A program made the translations under genes and the position numbers. The notes under the pieces are model-generated. The model did no database searches. It was not told the origin of the DNA and saw only the letters and a program-made list of their open reading frames with translations. Below, one piece after another: positions 15,106-23,721 of a DNA stretch of 27,333 nucleotides; the first letter of the stretch is position 1; the number at the start of each line of letters is the position of its first letter. This DNA comes from Candidatus Woesearchaeota archaeon (GTDB lineage Archaea > Nanobdellota > Nanobdellia > Woesearchaeales > ARS49), in the NCBI GenBank assembly GCA_003694525.1, contig RFLK01000086.1:1-27333 (forward strand), given 5' to 3'.

Positions 15106-15500
15106 TCAGAAAAATAACCATTTGCAGTGTGAACAGGCCCCCGAGGTGTTCTGTAAATGATGAGCTCCAATGGCTTGCAAACGCTTTGGGGTTGTTTGGA
15201 GAGCGCGATCGTAATCGCTCGCGCTTTCGCATATTCGTTGAGTTGATAAAAACATCACGCACAAAGAGCGGTTTGACAAGCGACGAGCTTGCCCACCGTC
15301 TCTCGCTAACACGTCCCACTGTTGTTCATCACTTGAACGGGCTTCTTGAGCAGGGTCTCATAATTCACAGGTCAAACCGTTATGAGATGCGCGCTCAAAG
15401 GCTGCAGGAGTTGATAGAAGATCTGCGAAAGGATATGGAGCGCGCATTGGATGAGGTTAAGCAATCTGCAAGAGAGCTTGACAAGGTGCTTGGATTATGA
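15102..15500 (+). CDS. Winged-helix transcriptional regulator
   Basis: This 132-residue DNA-binding protein has an N-terminal extension (SVNRPPRCSVNDELQWLANA, LGLFGERDRNRSRFRIFVEL), an ArsR/MarR-like helix-turn-helix TSDELAHRLSLTRPTVVHHL (59-78) and wing GLIIHRSNRYEMRA. A C-terminal helix with heptad Leu/Glu spacing, LQELIEDLRKDMERALDEV, probably dimerises it. The N-terminal block is shared by an archaeal group of such regulators, as far as I recall. The ATG overlaps the preceding stop and the TGA overlaps the following ATG. It may regulate its own operon, the chaperone operon 350 bp away, or both. No metal- or ligand-binding motif is obvious. Confidence 0.85.
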   Translation: MIRKITICSVNRPPRCSVNDELQWLANALGLFGERDRNRSRFRIFVELIKTSRTKSGLTSDELAHRLSLTRPTVVHHLNGLLEQGLIIHRSNRYEMRAQRLQELIEDLRKDMERALDEVKQSARELDKVLGL

Positions 15501-16069
15501 CTGAGGTAATTGAAGAGGGCGAATTCAAGAGCGAAAGGGTTCAACAGGCTCTCAGGATCGCGCAAGAGGCGCATGCTGGCCAATTCAGGCGTGATGGCAA
15601 AACTCCGTATATTGAGCATCCAAAGGCGGTTGGCAGAATTTTGGAGATGTCAGGATGCGATGAGGATACCATAATTGCAGGCCTGCTTCACGATACAATT
15701 GAAGATACCGATTTGACGCTCGAGCAAGTGAAAGATGTTTTTGGAGAGCGCGTTGCGCTTCTTGTTGACAGCGTCTCAGAGCCTCCTCAAAGCACCCATT
15801 CTTGGAAGGAGCGAAAAGAGCATACTCTAAGGACGTTGAAGGTTGCGCCCAAGAGTGCTGTTATGGTTGTTGCAGCAGATAAGGCCCATAATTTGCGCTC
15901 TTTGAGGACTGCTTTGGATTCTGTTGGTGAATCAATGTGGATGCGTTTTCACGGCTCAAAAGATCTCCAGAAGTGGTATTATGAAGAGATGGCAAAAGTT
16001 ATTGAGATGAGGCTAGGGCAATCTCCCATAATCGATGAAATTAAGGAACACATCAAGCACTTGTTCTAA
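15497..16069 (+). CDS. HD-domain phosphohydrolase, (p)ppGpp-hydrolase (SpoT/MESH1) type
   Basis: This 190-residue protein carries a stand-alone HD hydrolase domain like small alarmone hydrolases. Visible ligands and motifs: RRDGKTPYIEHP with His41, GLLHDTIEDT with His65, Asp66, Glu69 and Asp70, and ADKAHNLRSL with Asp128. These match SpoT-type hydrolases, including the 'ED' pair needed for 3'-pyrophosphate removal. No synthetase (RelA/SpoT nucleotidyltransferase) domain is fused or visible in the window. The substrate may be (p)ppGpp or a related nucleotide. It is the third gene of the operon, its ATG overlapping the regulator stop. Classical alarmone metabolism is sparse in archaea, so role is open. 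Confidence 0.88.
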   Translation: MTEVIEEGEFKSERVQQALRIAQEAHAGQFRRDGKTPYIEHPKAVGRILEMSGCDEDTIIAGLLHDTIEDTDLTLEQVKDVFGERVALLVDSVSEPPQSTHSWKERKEHTLRTLKVAPKSAVMVVAADKAHNLRSLRTALDSVGESMWMRFHGSKDLQKWYYEEMAKVIEMRLGQSPIIDEIKEHIKHLF

Positions 16070-16122
16070 GCTTTGGCCTTGGGCTCTCTCAACACGCAAT
16101 CGATCGCGCATCTGACGTTTGT

Positions 16123-19100
16123 TTAATCGAATCTTGTCCAAAGCCCGTACGCTGCAAGGCCTATTAGCACTACAAACAAGGATATTGCTGTTTGTGTTGT
16201 CTTTGATTGCGGGTCTATCTCAAGAATTGAACGAGCCTTTTGTGCAATGCTTGATACAGCATCCCAGATTGAGCTTGCAATATTTGCCTTGGGCGGTATT
16301 GTTGCCTCGACTTGAACTTCAAGCTCTTCCAGCCCATCAGTTTGCTCTTCCTCTCTGTTCGGGTTTTCTGCAAGGCCCTCATTCTCTGATGATGGTTGGA
16401 AGTTGAAGTTTGGAAGCAGGGAAGATCCTGCTGTTCCGAGAGAGTTCTGCCCTGGCAGTGAGAATGTTGCCATTGCCTGAAGCCTTCCGATAGTATCAAT
16501 TCTGATCTCAACATCGGGAACTCCGTCTCCCGTAAGGTCAAATTGTGCGCTCTCATCAAGGTTTATCTTGTAGAACTGTCCGTTAAGAGCCCATTCTGTC
16601 TCGCCACCTCTTGCAGATCTGAGCACTATTGTAAGAGGCAAGAGCTTCCCGTTCAGTTCAAATTGGTAAGCTCTGCCTGCTATCACTTGCTTTTGTACTG
16701 GAGTTTGGGAGAGGATTATTCTTGGAGCCCCACCTCCGCCTCCGCCGCCTCCTCCACCGCCAGAGCTTCCTCCTGAAGTTGATGGCTGAGAGGTTACAGT
16801 TATGGTCCCTGTCTTTTTGCCTGTGAATCCGAAACTGTCGGTAACTTCAAGTGTTACTGTGTATGTTCCTGCAGCACTCCAGCTTTTCGCGGGAGGGTTT
16901 GCAAGGGTTGAATTTGTACCGTCTCCAAATGTCCAAAGGTACGTTAGAGAGTCATTTAGCGGTCCTGGTATGTTTGCATCAAAAGTGAGGTCTGCAAAGG
17001 TCAGACTCTGTCCTGTCAGTATAGTGGAGGTTAGAGGTGTGAAGCTGACAGAAGGCGGAACTGGAACAACTTGAGATATGTTAGCTTCGCCAGATGCTGT
17101 TGCGTTATATGTGAAGTTTCCGACAGTGATTGTTCCGTTCTTTATCACTCCAGAGTCTATTACTGCATAAAGAAGTGTTGCGTTGTTCAATTGTGTTGAA
17201 TTTATCGTTGAGTGTTGGGCGTTAACGTTTGTAAGGTTTGATTGCATCGCTGTGCTGTATGATATCTGAGAGTTGTCGATTATTGATCCTGTTGTTGTTG
17301 AATTTATTATTGTGCTATCATACGCTTGGGACTGTTCGATTGTGCTGTTTTCTATTGTGCTTGAATTCACTATGCTCTCGTTTATATCGCTTGTTGTGAC
17401 ATTGCTGAATGTGACATTGCTCTCTATTATGTTGCTCGCTCCCTTAATTGTGCTTCCTGTAAGGTTGCTCGGGTCTACAAAGCTGTCTATGAAAATGCAG
17501 TTTTCAGCAGTTATGCTCTTTACTGTGCTGTTGATTGCCTGGCAGTTAGAGAGTGTAGAATCTGTTATGTTTGATGATGTTCCTGTCACGTTAACAAGAG
17601 TGTTATTGTATCCTGATGTGTTGCTCAGCGTGCTGTTTGAAATTGAGCTGTTGGTTGAGGTGATGTTTGTCAGGGTCGAGGTCTCAACAAGCCCGTCTAT
17701 TACTATTGACGAGCTGATATTGTTTGATCCTGTAAGGTTTGTCCCGTCGAGTATGTTTTCAAATACGTATGAGAGATCTTCATTTGAGCTGGAGCTTTGG
17801 TTGTTGCATGCAACAGATAGGTTGAATGTCCCAAGGGCGTAGTTTGAGTTGTCAAACAGGCTTGCGTTTGCGCTGTGCGTTGTTCCGTTTCCTGTGAAAT
17901 TGTTGGCCATGGCTTGCTGTGCAAGGTCTGCAGGATCCCAGCTGCAGGATGTTATTCTGTTTGTTTCAACTGAGAGTGTGAATGTGCTGTAGTTGAGTCT
18001 TGTTGCATTTTGTGGAGTTATTGATGTTATTGCTATCTCTGGAATTATGGTCAGTATCACAGTATCAGAAGCCAGGCTTGCATTCTCATCTCCGGGGAAT
18101 ATTGCTGTCAGGTTCACATCTCCTGTCTGGTTGAAGGTTGTATTGAGTGTGGCAGGCGTTGTGCTTGCGTTCAGTGATAGCGTTCCGTTTATGTACAGCT
18201 CAACTCCTGCTCCTGAAGGGTTTGACACGTTGACTTGTATTGTGATGCTGTCATTGACTTGTGCTGTTGTATTTCCAGAAGCCCCGTTTACTTTGATCTC
18301 TACACTTCCCGCTCCTTTGAGAACTTCGTATGAGAATGTGTAGTTTGCAAGGTTTCCTGAAGTGTCGTTTGCATACCACCTCATAGTGTGGTTTCCGACT
18401 GCAAGTCCTGTTACATTGACGCTTGCAGTTCCGTTGTTAAGATATGCAGTAGTGTTGCTTGAATTGTCAACTTCCAAGAATGCAGAATCTACTGCCACAT
18501 TGTCAGATATGGTTGCGTTAAACGTGTACTTGTTGCTGAACGGAGCTGGCGAGAGCGGGTCTGATATTGTATTGCTTATTGTTGGGCTTGTCGTGTCAAG
18601 AACTGTCACTGTAAGATTTGTGTCTGTTGATGTATAGTTTTCATTTCCCGCAAAAGATGCTGATACAGTGTAGTTTCCTGCTTCTATGAAAGTGTTGTTC
18701 GTGCTCAATGGTGATGTTGAGTTTGCTATTTGCGTGCCGTTTATCAACAACTCTATTGTGCCTGTTGTATTTGTCAGGTTTGCTGTTATGTTGATTGTAT
18801 CATTTTGAGGTACGGTTATGTTTGATGGGTTTGAGTTTAGCAGAAGCTCTATGTTCGCTTGTGCTTTTGCTATTTCAATTGTGCTTGAATTTGTTGAGTT
18901 TGTGTTGTTTGCAAGGTCCGATGCGTGCCATCTGTAAGTGTGGTTTCCTGCGGACAGGTCACTTATGTTTATTGTGAACCTGTCTCCGCTCTGGCTTACG
19001 TTTGTCAGATTATTGCCATCTATCTCGAATGTTACTTCTGTCAGGTTTCCATTGTCAGTCCAGTTTATTGAGAATTGATATGTTGCTCCTGGAGAGTATA

Positions 19101-22017
19101 CTGTTCCGTTTGCAACAGCACTCTCATCAGAGTACGCTGGCGGGACAAGGTCGCTTATTGTTATTGTGAAGGTTGAATTTGTGCACGCTCCGAAATTGTC
19201 GCACACGCTCATAAGAGTTGGGAAGTCTCCGCTTGTTTTGGGTGTGAAGTTGAATGTTCCGCTTGTTTGATTGAAGTTGAATGTGCTATTTGTAGAGAAG
19301 TTAAGTGTATCTCCTGTAGGGTCTGGATCTGTTGCGTTCAATGAATATTCGAACGGGATGCCTGCTTGCGCGCTTTGGTTTGAGAGTCCTACAAAATATG
19401 GCGCATCATTTACGTTGGCCACCGTGACTGTTATGTTCTGGGTTGTATTCGCGCCTGCGCTGTCTGATAGCCATACTGTTATGTTAAAGTCTCCTGTTGC
19501 ATTCTCGTGTGGAGTTATTAGCAAAAGGTCTGTGCTTGTTGTCAGGTTTGCTTCGAATATGCTTGTGTTAAGGTATGATGTTTTGTTTGTTGAGTTTGTA
19601 AGTGAGATGTACCAGACAAGGCTGTTTCCATCCGCGCCAGACCCGTCTTCAGGATCGCTCTCATACGGAGTCAGGTCTATCGAGTTCTGCTGTTCCTCGA
19701 ACGTTGTTATGTTGGGTATTGCCTGGGTGAATCTTGGGTTGTCGTTTATTGGGTTTATTATCACAGGTATTTGGGTTTGAACGCTCTCTCCAAGAGGGTC
19801 GCTTGCATTGATTTTAAGGGTGAAGTTTCCGTTGATGTCAGGATCTGGAATTATTGATAGGTGGGTAGAGTTGTATGCAAGGCTTATTCCTTGTACTTGT
19901 TCTATTAAGTTGAATTGGATTGCATCTCCATCTGGCTCGTAGAATAGTGCTGCTATTGTGTAGTTGAATATGTTATCCTCATCGAACGTCAGCGTGGGTT
20001 GTGTTGAGATTATTCTTGGAGCATCGTTTATCGGCTGTACTGTGAGGTTGAGTGTTGTGCTTGCATTCGCTCCGCTCGAGTCTGATGCATCTATTGCTAT
20101 TAGGGCAAACCCGTTCGCGTCAGGCTTTGGTTGAATGGTAAGGTAAGAATTTGCATCTATTATTACGTCTGCAAGAGAGCTGTTGCCATAGAGTACTTTG
20201 AACACGACGCTTGCAGGGTCTATTGAGGTTATGTAATCAAGAAGTCGTATCACGTTTGAGAGTGGAACGTCTTCGTTTGTTGTTATTGCGGAAAGAGCCT
20301 GCCAGGCAGGAGGTGTCAAGTTTATGGACATCAGTTGTATGCTTGAGTTTGCGCTCAGGTTCTGAGTGTCGTATACTGTGAATGTGATTGTCTCATTGAC
20401 TGTCGAGTTCGGTGCTGTTATGGTTGCAATGGATCCTTGCAAGGCTATGGTGAAGCTTGAATTTCCGGTGAAAGAATATGTCAATGCGCTGTCAGGGTCT
20501 TCTTGGTCTGTTGAATAATCTGCAAGGTCCAGTGTTGTCTGGTTTCCTGATTGTATGCTCAGGTTCTGTGGAAGGTTCATTATTGGTGCTGTATTTGTTG
20601 CATTTGATGTAAGCGTTATGCTTATTGTTTCATCTGCGGTTACACTCAGGATTCCTGTCGCATTGTTGTACCCTGCAAGAGATACTGTGTAGTTGTGATC
20701 TCCAGAGCTTACGTTTTCAAATGTCGCAGTCCCGTTGCTTGTTGTGTTGGCTGTCTTGTCGTCTAAAGTCACTTTTGCGCCTTCAAGCAATACTCCGCTC
20801 TGATTCTTTACTGAGAACGTTATTGTGTTGTTGTTGCTTGTTGAGAATACATTCAATTGGAATGTTGTATTTCCGAATATTTCTTGCTCTGTTGTCGGAA
20901 GTGCTGAGTTTGCTCGCGCAGATATGCTTATTGTGTATATTCCGCTCTCTGATGCTGTGAATGAGAAGTTGTACTGCTCAGAAGTATTGGCATCAGAATT
21001 GGCGAACAAGGTGAGTCCAGTAACGTTATATATTGTTGATCCGTCCTTTGTTACAAGGTAGTCGACATCTGTTTGTACTGGTGTTATTGTCGGGCTCAGG
21101 TTTGTGTCATTTTGCACGTGATTTGTTATTTTGCTGTAGAATACTGTGATGTTCTGTCCGGGCAATGGGTTGCTTGGCTGAGCGTATGCATCAGATATTA
21201 TGCTGTAGAATTGTCCTTGAACGCTTGTGACTGTGAAAGGAGTTGTTGATGATGTGTTCTCATAGCTTGTGCACGCATCGTCCACAACTGATGCTGTAAG
21301 CCTTGCTGTGTAGTTTCCGCTCTGGCTTGGAGAGTATGTGAACTGGACTGGAAGGCTTGTGTCTGCAACTATTGCATTTCCATTCTGTGCTGTAAAGTTG
21401 GCAACTTGCGTGTGTATTACCGTATTGTTCTCATCGAGTATGTCAAGGTATACGAGGGTATCTGCTGCATAATATTCTTGGATTAGGAATGGAGGTATGT
21501 AATCGACTCCATTTGAGAGTGTTCTAAATGCGCTTGATGTTTGAGCATCAAGTTGTGCAAGAGCATCTATTGACAAGGGCTCATTGACTCTTGCTGTATT
21601 TGTAAGGTTTATTGCAGATACTGTCGCTTTGCACACGTTTGGGTATTTTGTGAAGGTGTTGTTCTCGCTTGTGTTGTAGATCGTTGGATCCCCAAATGAG
21701 TGCCAGTCGTGTTTTCCTTCAAGAGGTCTGTATCCTTTTGCGACGAAGAATTCAACATAGCCGTAAGGGCTTGCAAGCGTGTCTGGGTATCTGAATATGA
21801 CGCTGTCATTGGCTTCAGGTCCTTTTATTATGCTTCCAGGAAATGCGCTAACGCTCGAGCAGTTCGAGTCATTGCACATATATATTGTCGAATTGAGTTC
21901 TGTATTTTGCTGAGAGTCCGAATATGTGAAAAAGTATTCTACATCTACTGCTGCATGAGCTATTGGTAGTGCAAACAAGATGGCAATTAAGAGAATGAGT
22001 TGTTTTGAAGATAGCAT
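16123..22017 (-). CDS. Giant modular surface glycoprotein with cadherin-like, Ig-like, beta-helix and PKD regions
   Basis: This 1964-residue exported protein is very rich in Asn, Ser and Thr, with dozens of N-glycosylation sequons. Order: signal peptide LLIAILFALPIAHA (8-21); N-terminal domains; a CnaB/carboxypeptidase-regulatory-like domain near 395-475 (GVLLEGAKVTLDDKTANT); four cadherin-like domains near 475-955, opened by NTAP, NDAP, NDNP and NDAP; a duplicated Ig-like module (956-1325); an Asn/Ser/Thr beta-helix-like stretch (1420-1630); a PKD domain (1653-1740, WTFGDGTNSTLANP); an 11-Gly run; a Gln-rich/VEIRIDTIG domain; and a C-terminal membrane anchor (SLFVVLIGLAAYGLW) with short basic tail. 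Start ATG is one base after the lipoprotein stop. Role is likely adhesion or S-layer-like, not proven. Confidence 0.85.
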   Translation of the reverse strand: MLSSKQLILLIAILFALPIAHAAVDVEYFFTYSDSQQNTELNSTIYMCNDSNCSSVSAFPGSIIKGPEANDSVIFRYPDTLASPYGYVEFFVAKGYRPLEGKHDWHSFGDPTIYNTSENNTFTKYPNVCKATVSAINLTNTARVNEPLSIDALAQLDAQTSSAFRTLSNGVDYIPPFLIQEYYAADTLVYLDILDENNTVIHTQVANFTAQNGNAIVADTSLPVQFTYSPSQSGNYTARLTASVVDDACTSYENTSSTTPFTVTSVQGQFYSIISDAYAQPSNPLPGQNITVFYSKITNHVQNDTNLSPTITPVQTDVDYLVTKDGSTIYNVTGLTLFANSDANTSEQYNFSFTASESGIYTISISARANSALPTTEQEIFGNTTFQLNVFSTSNNNTITFSVKNQSGVLLEGAKVTLDDKTANTTSNGTATFENVSSGDHNYTVSLAGYNNATGILSVTADETISITLTSNATNTAPIMNLPQNLSIQSGNQTTLDLADYSTDQEDPDSALTYSFTGNSSFTIALQGSIATITAPNSTVNETITFTVYDTQNLSANSSIQLMSINLTPPAWQALSAITTNEDVPLSNVIRLLDYITSIDPASVVFKVLYGNSSLADVIIDANSYLTIQPKPDANGFALIAIDASDSSGANASTTLNLTVQPINDAPRIISTQPTLTFDEDNIFNYTIAALFYEPDGDAIQFNLIEQVQGISLAYNSTHLSIIPDPDINGNFTLKINASDPLGESVQTQIPVIINPINDNPRFTQAIPNITTFEEQQNSIDLTPYESDPEDGSGADGNSLVWYISLTNSTNKTSYLNTSIFEANLTTSTDLLLITPHENATGDFNITVWLSDSAGANTTQNITVTVANVNDAPYFVGLSNQSAQAGIPFEYSLNATDPDPTGDTLNFSTNSTFNFNQTSGTFNFTPKTSGDFPTLMSVCDNFGACTNSTFTITISDLVPPAYSDESAVANGTVYSPGATYQFSINWTDNGNLTEVTFEIDGNNLTNVSQSGDRFTINISDLSAGNHTYRWHASDLANNTNSTNSSTIEIAKAQANIELLLNSNPSNITVPQNDTINITANLTNTTGTIELLINGTQIANSTSPLSTNNTFIEAGNYTVSASFAGNENYTSTDTNLTVTVLDTTSPTISNTISDPLSPAPFSNKYTFNATISDNVAVDSAFLEVDNSSNTTAYLNNGTASVNVTGLAVGNHTMRWYANDTSGNLANYTFSYEVLKGAGSVEIKVNGASGNTTAQVNDSITIQVNVSNPSGAGVELYINGTLSLNASTTPATLNTTFNQTGDVNLTAIFPGDENASLASDTVILTIIPEIAITSITPQNATRLNYSTFTLSVETNRITSCSWDPADLAQQAMANNFTGNGTTHSANASLFDNSNYALGTFNLSVACNNQSSSSNEDLSYVFENILDGTNLTGSNNISSSIVIDGLVETSTLTNITSTNSSISNSTLSNTSGYNNTLVNVTGTSSNITDSTLSNCQAINSTVKSITAENCIFIDSFVDPSNLTGSTIKGASNIIESNVTFSNVTTSDINESIVNSSTIENSTIEQSQAYDSTIINSTTTGSIIDNSQISYSTAMQSNLTNVNAQHSTINSTQLNNATLLYAVIDSGVIKNGTITVGNFTYNATASGEANISQVVPVPPSVSFTPLTSTILTGQSLTFADLTFDANIPGPLNDSLTYLWTFGDGTNSTLANPPAKSWSAAGTYTVTLEVTDSFGFTGKKTGTITVTSQPSTSGGSSGGGGGGGGGGGAPRIILSQTPVQKQVIAGRAYQFELNGKLLPLTIVLRSARGGETEWALNGQFYKINLDESAQFDLTGDGVPDVEIRIDTIGRLQAMATFSLPGQNSLGTAGSSLLPNFNFQPSSENEGLAENPNREEEQTDGLEELEVQVEATIPPKANIASSIWDAVSSIAQKARSILEIDPQSKTTQTAISLFVVLIGLAAYGLWTRFD
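17130..17750 (-). repeat. Degenerate Asn/Ser/Thr repeat (beta-helix-like) inside the surface protein
   Basis: About 200 residues repeat a short pattern such as NSTIENSTIEQS, SNITDSTLSNCQ or NSTTTGSIIDNSQI, with hydrophobic residues spaced as in right-handed beta-helix or pentapeptide-like folds. About 20 sequons fall in it. The underlying DNA is correspondingly repetitive in tgtgct/attgtt words. Confidence 0.7.
18040..19150 (-). repeat. Tandem duplication of a two-domain Ig-like module
   Basis: Two successive halves (18600-19150 and 18040-18600) encode the same order of motifs: AGNHTYRWHASDLANNT / VGNHTMRWYANDTSGNL, then NDTINITANLTN / NDSITIQVNVSN, IELLINGTQIANST / VELYINGTLSLNAST, and ASFAGNENYTSTD / AIFPGDENASLASD. 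Divergence is substantial, so the duplication is old. Confidence 0.75.
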
Positions 22018-22018
22018 T

Positions 22019-23536
22019 TTAATTTCCCGTTCCAGGTCCGGTGCCACCTCCGCCTCCTATTCCACCAGAGCCTCCAGGGCTTCCCCCGCCAGAGCCTCCT
22101 GAACCACCAGAGCCTCCTCCGCCAGATCCGCCACTGCCCGAACCTCCAGCAGGCACTGCTGATGATTTGCTGCCTGATTTTTTCTTAAGTGCAAATGATG
22201 CAATTGCTGCGATCTGGGCAATATCAGATACTATTGATGAGCTAAGGCGCGCTATTGCTGGATTTGTGCTTCCAACAAAGTGATCGTGATTGGCAAAGCC
22301 GTATCTTATTACGTTTCCCTCATCAAGTATTTGCTTGTATTGTTCTCTCTCATCTCCCTCCGGCTCAAAGTAGTCCTTTGAAAACGCATCCTGCCAGTTT
22401 GCAATCGTGTATGCAAAGCTTGCAAGAGGGGTTGCTGGCATTAGAATGTCTTCTATTAGCTGAACTCCTCTATTTCTTGGCGCATTTAACTCTTCAAATA
22501 TCTCTGCTATCCTGTGATATGCGTGCCTGTTCGCCTTGACAAGCTCAGAAGGATTGTCTTTTAGCGCTTCTTTTAGAGAGCTTGTATAGATGAAGATGTA
22601 TCTTGAGGCATCGTGCAGCTGGTCTGTTGTCAGTGTCCAGGAACTTCCAATATCTTCTGCCAATGAGCGGAGTCTTAGTTCTATTACTGAGTGTAGTGTT
22701 TCAAGGGTCCCATCCCAGCTTATTTCGTATTCTTTTGCGGCAAGTTCTGAATCGCTGTTCCTTATGCTTGAAAGTTTTCTCTCAAGCGCCTTCTCGTATT
22801 CTTTTTTGCCTTCAACATATAGTTCTCCCTGAAAATTCTCACTGCCCGTCAGATAGTCTTCAAGTCTTGCCCTGAGCTGATTCAGCTCATCTATTCTCTC
22901 AAAGTTTCCTTCGTGAACGACAGTGTCTGCCCAGGCCTGAGTGTAACTCTCTACTCTTTCAAGGTCTGATTTGTATTCCTTAAATGCTTGTTTTATTTTT
23001 GCATTTTCTGAAAGGATGCTTTCAAGCCTTGCCAGATCTTCGTGTTTTAATGCTTCAAATGTATTTTCAGCTATCTCTCCAAATAGCCCTTGTTCTATTC
23101 TCTTTTGCTCTTCTTCAGAGAGCTGTTCGTAATCAGGAATGTTCGCATCACACATCCTATCTGCCAGTTGAAGAAGGTATCGCTCTATTCTTCCATCTTC
23201 TTTTATGTACCCTATAAATTCAATATGGTCAAATAGTGCGTTGACTTTTTCTGCAAGTTCTGGCGTGTTTTTTGAGTGAACTTTGTATATTGCAGCTCCC
23301 CTCAGTGCATCAAGATTATTGTATGTCGAGTTGTTTCCTCTCAGAATATCAGATATTGTGTTTTCAATTGGACCAGAGTAAGTGCTTGTTTGGACTCTTG
23401 CAATAAGTTCTGAATCGTCTTCTCGTCTTGGGTAGTGTGTTCCGCTTGCGCTACAGCCTGCAAGTGCAAGCGCTGCGCTTGCGATAAATGTTATTCTTTG
23501 AGCAAGCGTTCCTTTTCGAGATCTGTATGCTGGCAT
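22019..23536 (-). CDS. Lipoprotein-like exported helical protein with glycine-rich tail
   Basis: This 505-residue protein is not recognised. It begins with a basic segment (YRSRKGTLAQR), a hydrophobic core and the lipobox LALAGC, so Cys28 could be lipidated after signal cleavage. The middle is charged and mostly helical, with Glu/Leu/Lys runs typical of coiled coils (EYEKALERKLSSIRNSDSEL). Residues from about 463 to the end are nearly all Gly and Ser, a flexible tail ending GGTGPGTGN. The ATG at 23536 is chosen because GGGGGGG lies three bases upstream and a TATA box about 37 bp upstream; a GTG at 23569 would precede the transcription start. It leads the surface operon. Confidence 0.8.
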   Translation of the reverse strand: MPAYRSRKGTLAQRITFIASAALALAGCSASGTHYPRREDDSELIARVQTSTYSGPIENTISDILRGNNSTYNNLDALRGAAIYKVHSKNTPELAEKVNALFDHIEFIGYIKEDGRIERYLLQLADRMCDANIPDYEQLSEEEQKRIEQGLFGEIAENTFEALKHEDLARLESILSENAKIKQAFKEYKSDLERVESYTQAWADTVVHEGNFERIDELNQLRARLEDYLTGSENFQGELYVEGKKEYEKALERKLSSIRNSDSELAAKEYEISWDGTLETLHSVIELRLRSLAEDIGSSWTLTTDQLHDASRYIFIYTSSLKEALKDNPSELVKANRHAYHRIAEIFEELNAPRNRGVQLIEDILMPATPLASFAYTIANWQDAFSKDYFEPEGDEREQYKQILDEGNVIRYGFANHDHFVGSTNPAIARLSSSIVSDIAQIAAIASFALKKKSGSKSSAVPAGGSGSGGSGGGGSGGSGGSGGGSPGGSGGIGGGGGTGPGTGN

Positions 23537-23568
23537 CTTCCCCCCCAACTCTCGCAAGACAACATCCA

Positions 23569-23577
23569 CTATATAAA
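23569..23577 (-). promoter_or_regulatory. TATA box of the surface operon
   Basis: Minus strand ACCTTTATATAGTGG. It predicts transcription from about 23548 and a short leader containing a seven-G ribosome-binding site. Confidence 0.55.
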
Positions 23578-23584
23578 GGTTATG

Positions 23585-23598
23585 CTACTGAGCAGTAG
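23585..23598. promoter_or_regulatory. Palindrome just upstream of the surface-operon TATA box
   Basis: CTACTG-AG-CAGTAG, six-base perfect arms with a two-base centre, sits eight bases upstream of the TATA box on the minus strand. A second inverted repeat, TTGCC-TATT-GGCAA, follows at 23606-23619. Position suits a regulator binding next to the TFB site. Confidence 0.5.
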
Positions 23599-23683
23599 TT
23601 ATACTTTGCCTATTGGCAAGAGTTCTTAAAAAAGTTCTAACTGACAAAAGTCTTTGATAGTGCGCTCTGCAAATATCAAATGA

Positions 23684-23703
23684 TAAGAAAAAGAAGAAGT
23701 TGT
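23684..23703 (-). terminator. T-rich terminator candidate after the eL15 operon
   Basis: On the minus strand CTTCTTCTTTTTCTTATC begins about 20 bases past the acidic gene's stop codon. T-rich tracts act as archaeal terminators. No strong hairpin is needed or seen. Confidence 0.4.
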
Positions 23704-23721
23704 TATTATGGTGTGCTATTT

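Noticed and set aside
17273..19780. Several long plus-strand frames opposite the surface protein
   Set aside because: They mirror the repetitive Asn/Ser/Thr codons of the real gene and contain no recognisable domain.
22022..22150. Gly/Ser-coding low-complexity DNA at the lipoprotein end, possible CRISPR-like repeat
   Set aside because: Repeats are codon-level GGN/TCN strings without unique spacers; it is a protein tail, not an array.
23640..23721. Possible ncRNA in the gap between the acidic gene and the surface operon
   Set aside because: No tRNA, box C/D or stable fold could be seen by eye; the T-rich terminator and promoter palindromes account for the visible structure.
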